Of a stretch of DNA of 64,000 nt, positions 62,601 to 64,000 are shown one piece after another. Origin of the DNA: Penium margaritaceum (lineage: Eukaryota > Streptophyta > Zygnematophyceae > Desmidiales > Peniaceae); contig SZWC01001207.1 of NCBI GenBank assembly GCA_023375785.1, positions 68,102 through 132,101 on the forward strand, in the 5' to 3' direction. The notes under the pieces are model-generated. The model saw only the letters and a list, made by a program, of their open reading frames with translations. It made no database searches and was not told where the DNA came from. Each line of letters begins with the position of its first letter. The stretch's first letter is position 1. The position numbers and the translations under genes were made by a program.

Positions 62601-63791
62601 AGAGACAGGAGAAAGGCCAAGACAACTTGGGCAAGACAAAAACAACTAGAGCACACCCGGGACAACTGAAGCAATCCCAAGAAAACTGGAGCACGAAAAA
62701 GACATTTGGAACAAGCCCAAGAAAACTTGAGCAACACCATGATAACTAGAGAAAAATCGAAGACAACGGCAACAAGGCCAGGACAATTCAAGCACATCCA
62801 AGACAACTGGAGCAAGGCCAATATAATTGGAGCAAGCCCAGGAAACCTGGAGCAAGGCCAATACACGTGCAGCATGCCCAGGAAAACTGGAGCAAGACCA
62901 TGACAATTGGAGCAAGCCAAAGACAACTGGAGCAAGCTCAAGACAACTAGAGCAATCCCAAGAGAACTGGAGCAAGGCCAAGACAACTGGAGCAAGCCCA
63001 AGACAACTGGAGCAAACCCAAAAAAATTGGAGCAAGGATAAGACAACTGGAGGAAGCCCAACACAACAGGAGCAAAGCCAAGACAAGTGGAGCAAGCCCA
63101 AGACAACAGGAGCAAGGCCAAGAAAGCTGGAGCAAGGCAAAAACATTTTGAACAAGCCCAAGACAACAAGATCAAGCCCAAGACAACTGAATCAAGCCCA
63201 CGAAAACTGGAGCAATCCCATGCCAGCTCAACCAAGCCTAAGACAACTGGAGCAACCCCAAGACAACTGGAGCAAGCCCAAGACAAAAGCAGCAACGCCA
63301 ACACAACTGGAGCAAGGGCGAGACAACTGGAGCAAGGCCAAAACAAGTGGAGCATTGCCAAGACCACTCCAGCAAGTCCAAGAAAACTGGAGCAGACCTA
63401 AGTTACCTGGAGAAAAGCCAAGACAACTTGACCAAACACAAGACAACTCGAGCAAGACCAAGACAACAGGAGCAAGGCCAAAACTAGAGCACGCCAATGA
63501 CAACTAGAGCAAACCCAAGACAACTGGAGCAAGCCCAAAACAACTGGATTAAGCCCAAGACAACTCGAGCAAGTCCAAGACAACTGCATTCAGCCCAAGA
63601 CAACTTGAGCAAGGCAAACACAGCAAGAGCAAGCGCAAGGCAACTGGAGCAAGAACAAGATAATTGGACCAAGCCCAATAGAACTTGAGCAAAGCCAAGA
63701 CAACTGGAGCAAGCTCAAGAAAATTGGAGCAAGACCAAGACAACTGGACCAAACCCAAGACAACTAAAGCAAGCCGAAGACAACTGGAGCT
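56640..63791 (+). repeat. SatC 20-bp satellite array
   Basis: About 357 units of GAGCAAGCCCAAGACAACTG. Shares GGAGCAAGCC with SatB; the other half differs. Like SatB it has no stop in any plus frame (EQAQDNWSKPKTTGASPRQL cycle) and is read on the minus strand as a hydrophobic cycle (LSWACSSCLGLAPVVLGLLQ). No protein is called. Confidence 0.97.
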
Positions 63792-63809
63792 AAGGCTGCA
63801 CACCGGTAC

Positions 63810-63920
63810 GGAACCGCGGTTATGAGAATGGAACCGGAACCGCGGTTCCGGTTCCAGCTCGGAACCGGAACCGTGGTTCCGGTTCCGGAACCGCGGTTCT
63901 CATGGAACCGCGGTTTTGGT
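63810..63920. repeat. GGAACC/GGTTCC palindrome cluster
   Basis: 63830-63855 is a perfect 26-bp palindrome with centre CCGCGG. 63861-63886 is the same with one change (CCGTGG). Outer AACCGCGGTT plus ATGAGAA / TTCTCAT pairs at 63812-63828 and about 63891-63915 make the whole block a larger inverted repeat centred near AGCTC (63856-63860). Confidence 0.9.
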
Positions 63921-64000
63921 CACGGTTCCAGAGAAGATCCCCTGGTACCCAAGGAATATTAAGCATGATCGGCTCCAAACCTGCATTTTTTCTTCACCAA
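63921..64000. other. Window end, nothing recognised
   Basis: Unique-looking sequence after the palindromes; too short to classify. Confidence 0.5.

Overview
The window looks like a repeat-only stretch of a large eukaryotic nuclear genome. The best guess is a streptophyte (land plant or charophyte alga). The grounds are Ty1/Copia-type LTR retrotransposons primed by initiator-Met tRNA, a ~190-bp satellite, and decay dominated by C-to-T/G-to-A changes at CAG and CG sites, as expected under heavy cytosine methylation. The species cannot be fixed from the sequence. I found no host protein gene, rRNA or tRNA gene. Nearly every long open frame is either a by-product of a tandem repeat or a broken retroelement gene.

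Three satellites make up most of the window. SatA has a ~190-bp monomer: plus orientation at 1-13198 (split by two retroelements) and minus orientation at 49033-54867. SatB has a 20-bp unit, GAGCAAGCCAGAGAAAGGTG: plus at 13199-16208, 18868-21099 and 54868-56639, minus at 31791-39488 and 45675-48730. SatC has a 20-bp unit, GAGCAAGCCCAAGACAACTG: plus at 56640-63791. SatB and SatC share the ten-base core GGAGCAAGCC and grade into each other without losing phase. Up to 55 kb the layout is A+ B+ / centre / B- A-, a large inverted arrangement; then B+ and C+ follow.

Five LTR elements or fragments sit in this background. (1) 847-4752, minus: a gag-only, non-autonomous element with TSD CAACA. (2) 7110-10822, minus: a non-coding LARD-like element. 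(3) 16209-~18000, plus: a 5'-truncated Copia RT/RNase H fragment with the start of its 3' LTR. (4) An old minus-strand Copia (21100-22808 plus 29820-~30860), truncated against SatB and split by (5) a complete plus-strand Copia at 22809-29819 with 1.0-1.15 kb LTRs. A further complete Copia (39489-45674, plus) lies inside the minus SatB array with a perfect TACCT duplication. All coding regions are inactivated.

The right end (63810-63920) is a cluster of GGAACC/GGTTCC palindromes. A single N at 30370 is flanked by two identical 224-bp copies and is very probably an assembly join. No functional novel system is visible. The interest lies in satellite evolution, the paired non-autonomous elements and the mutation signature.
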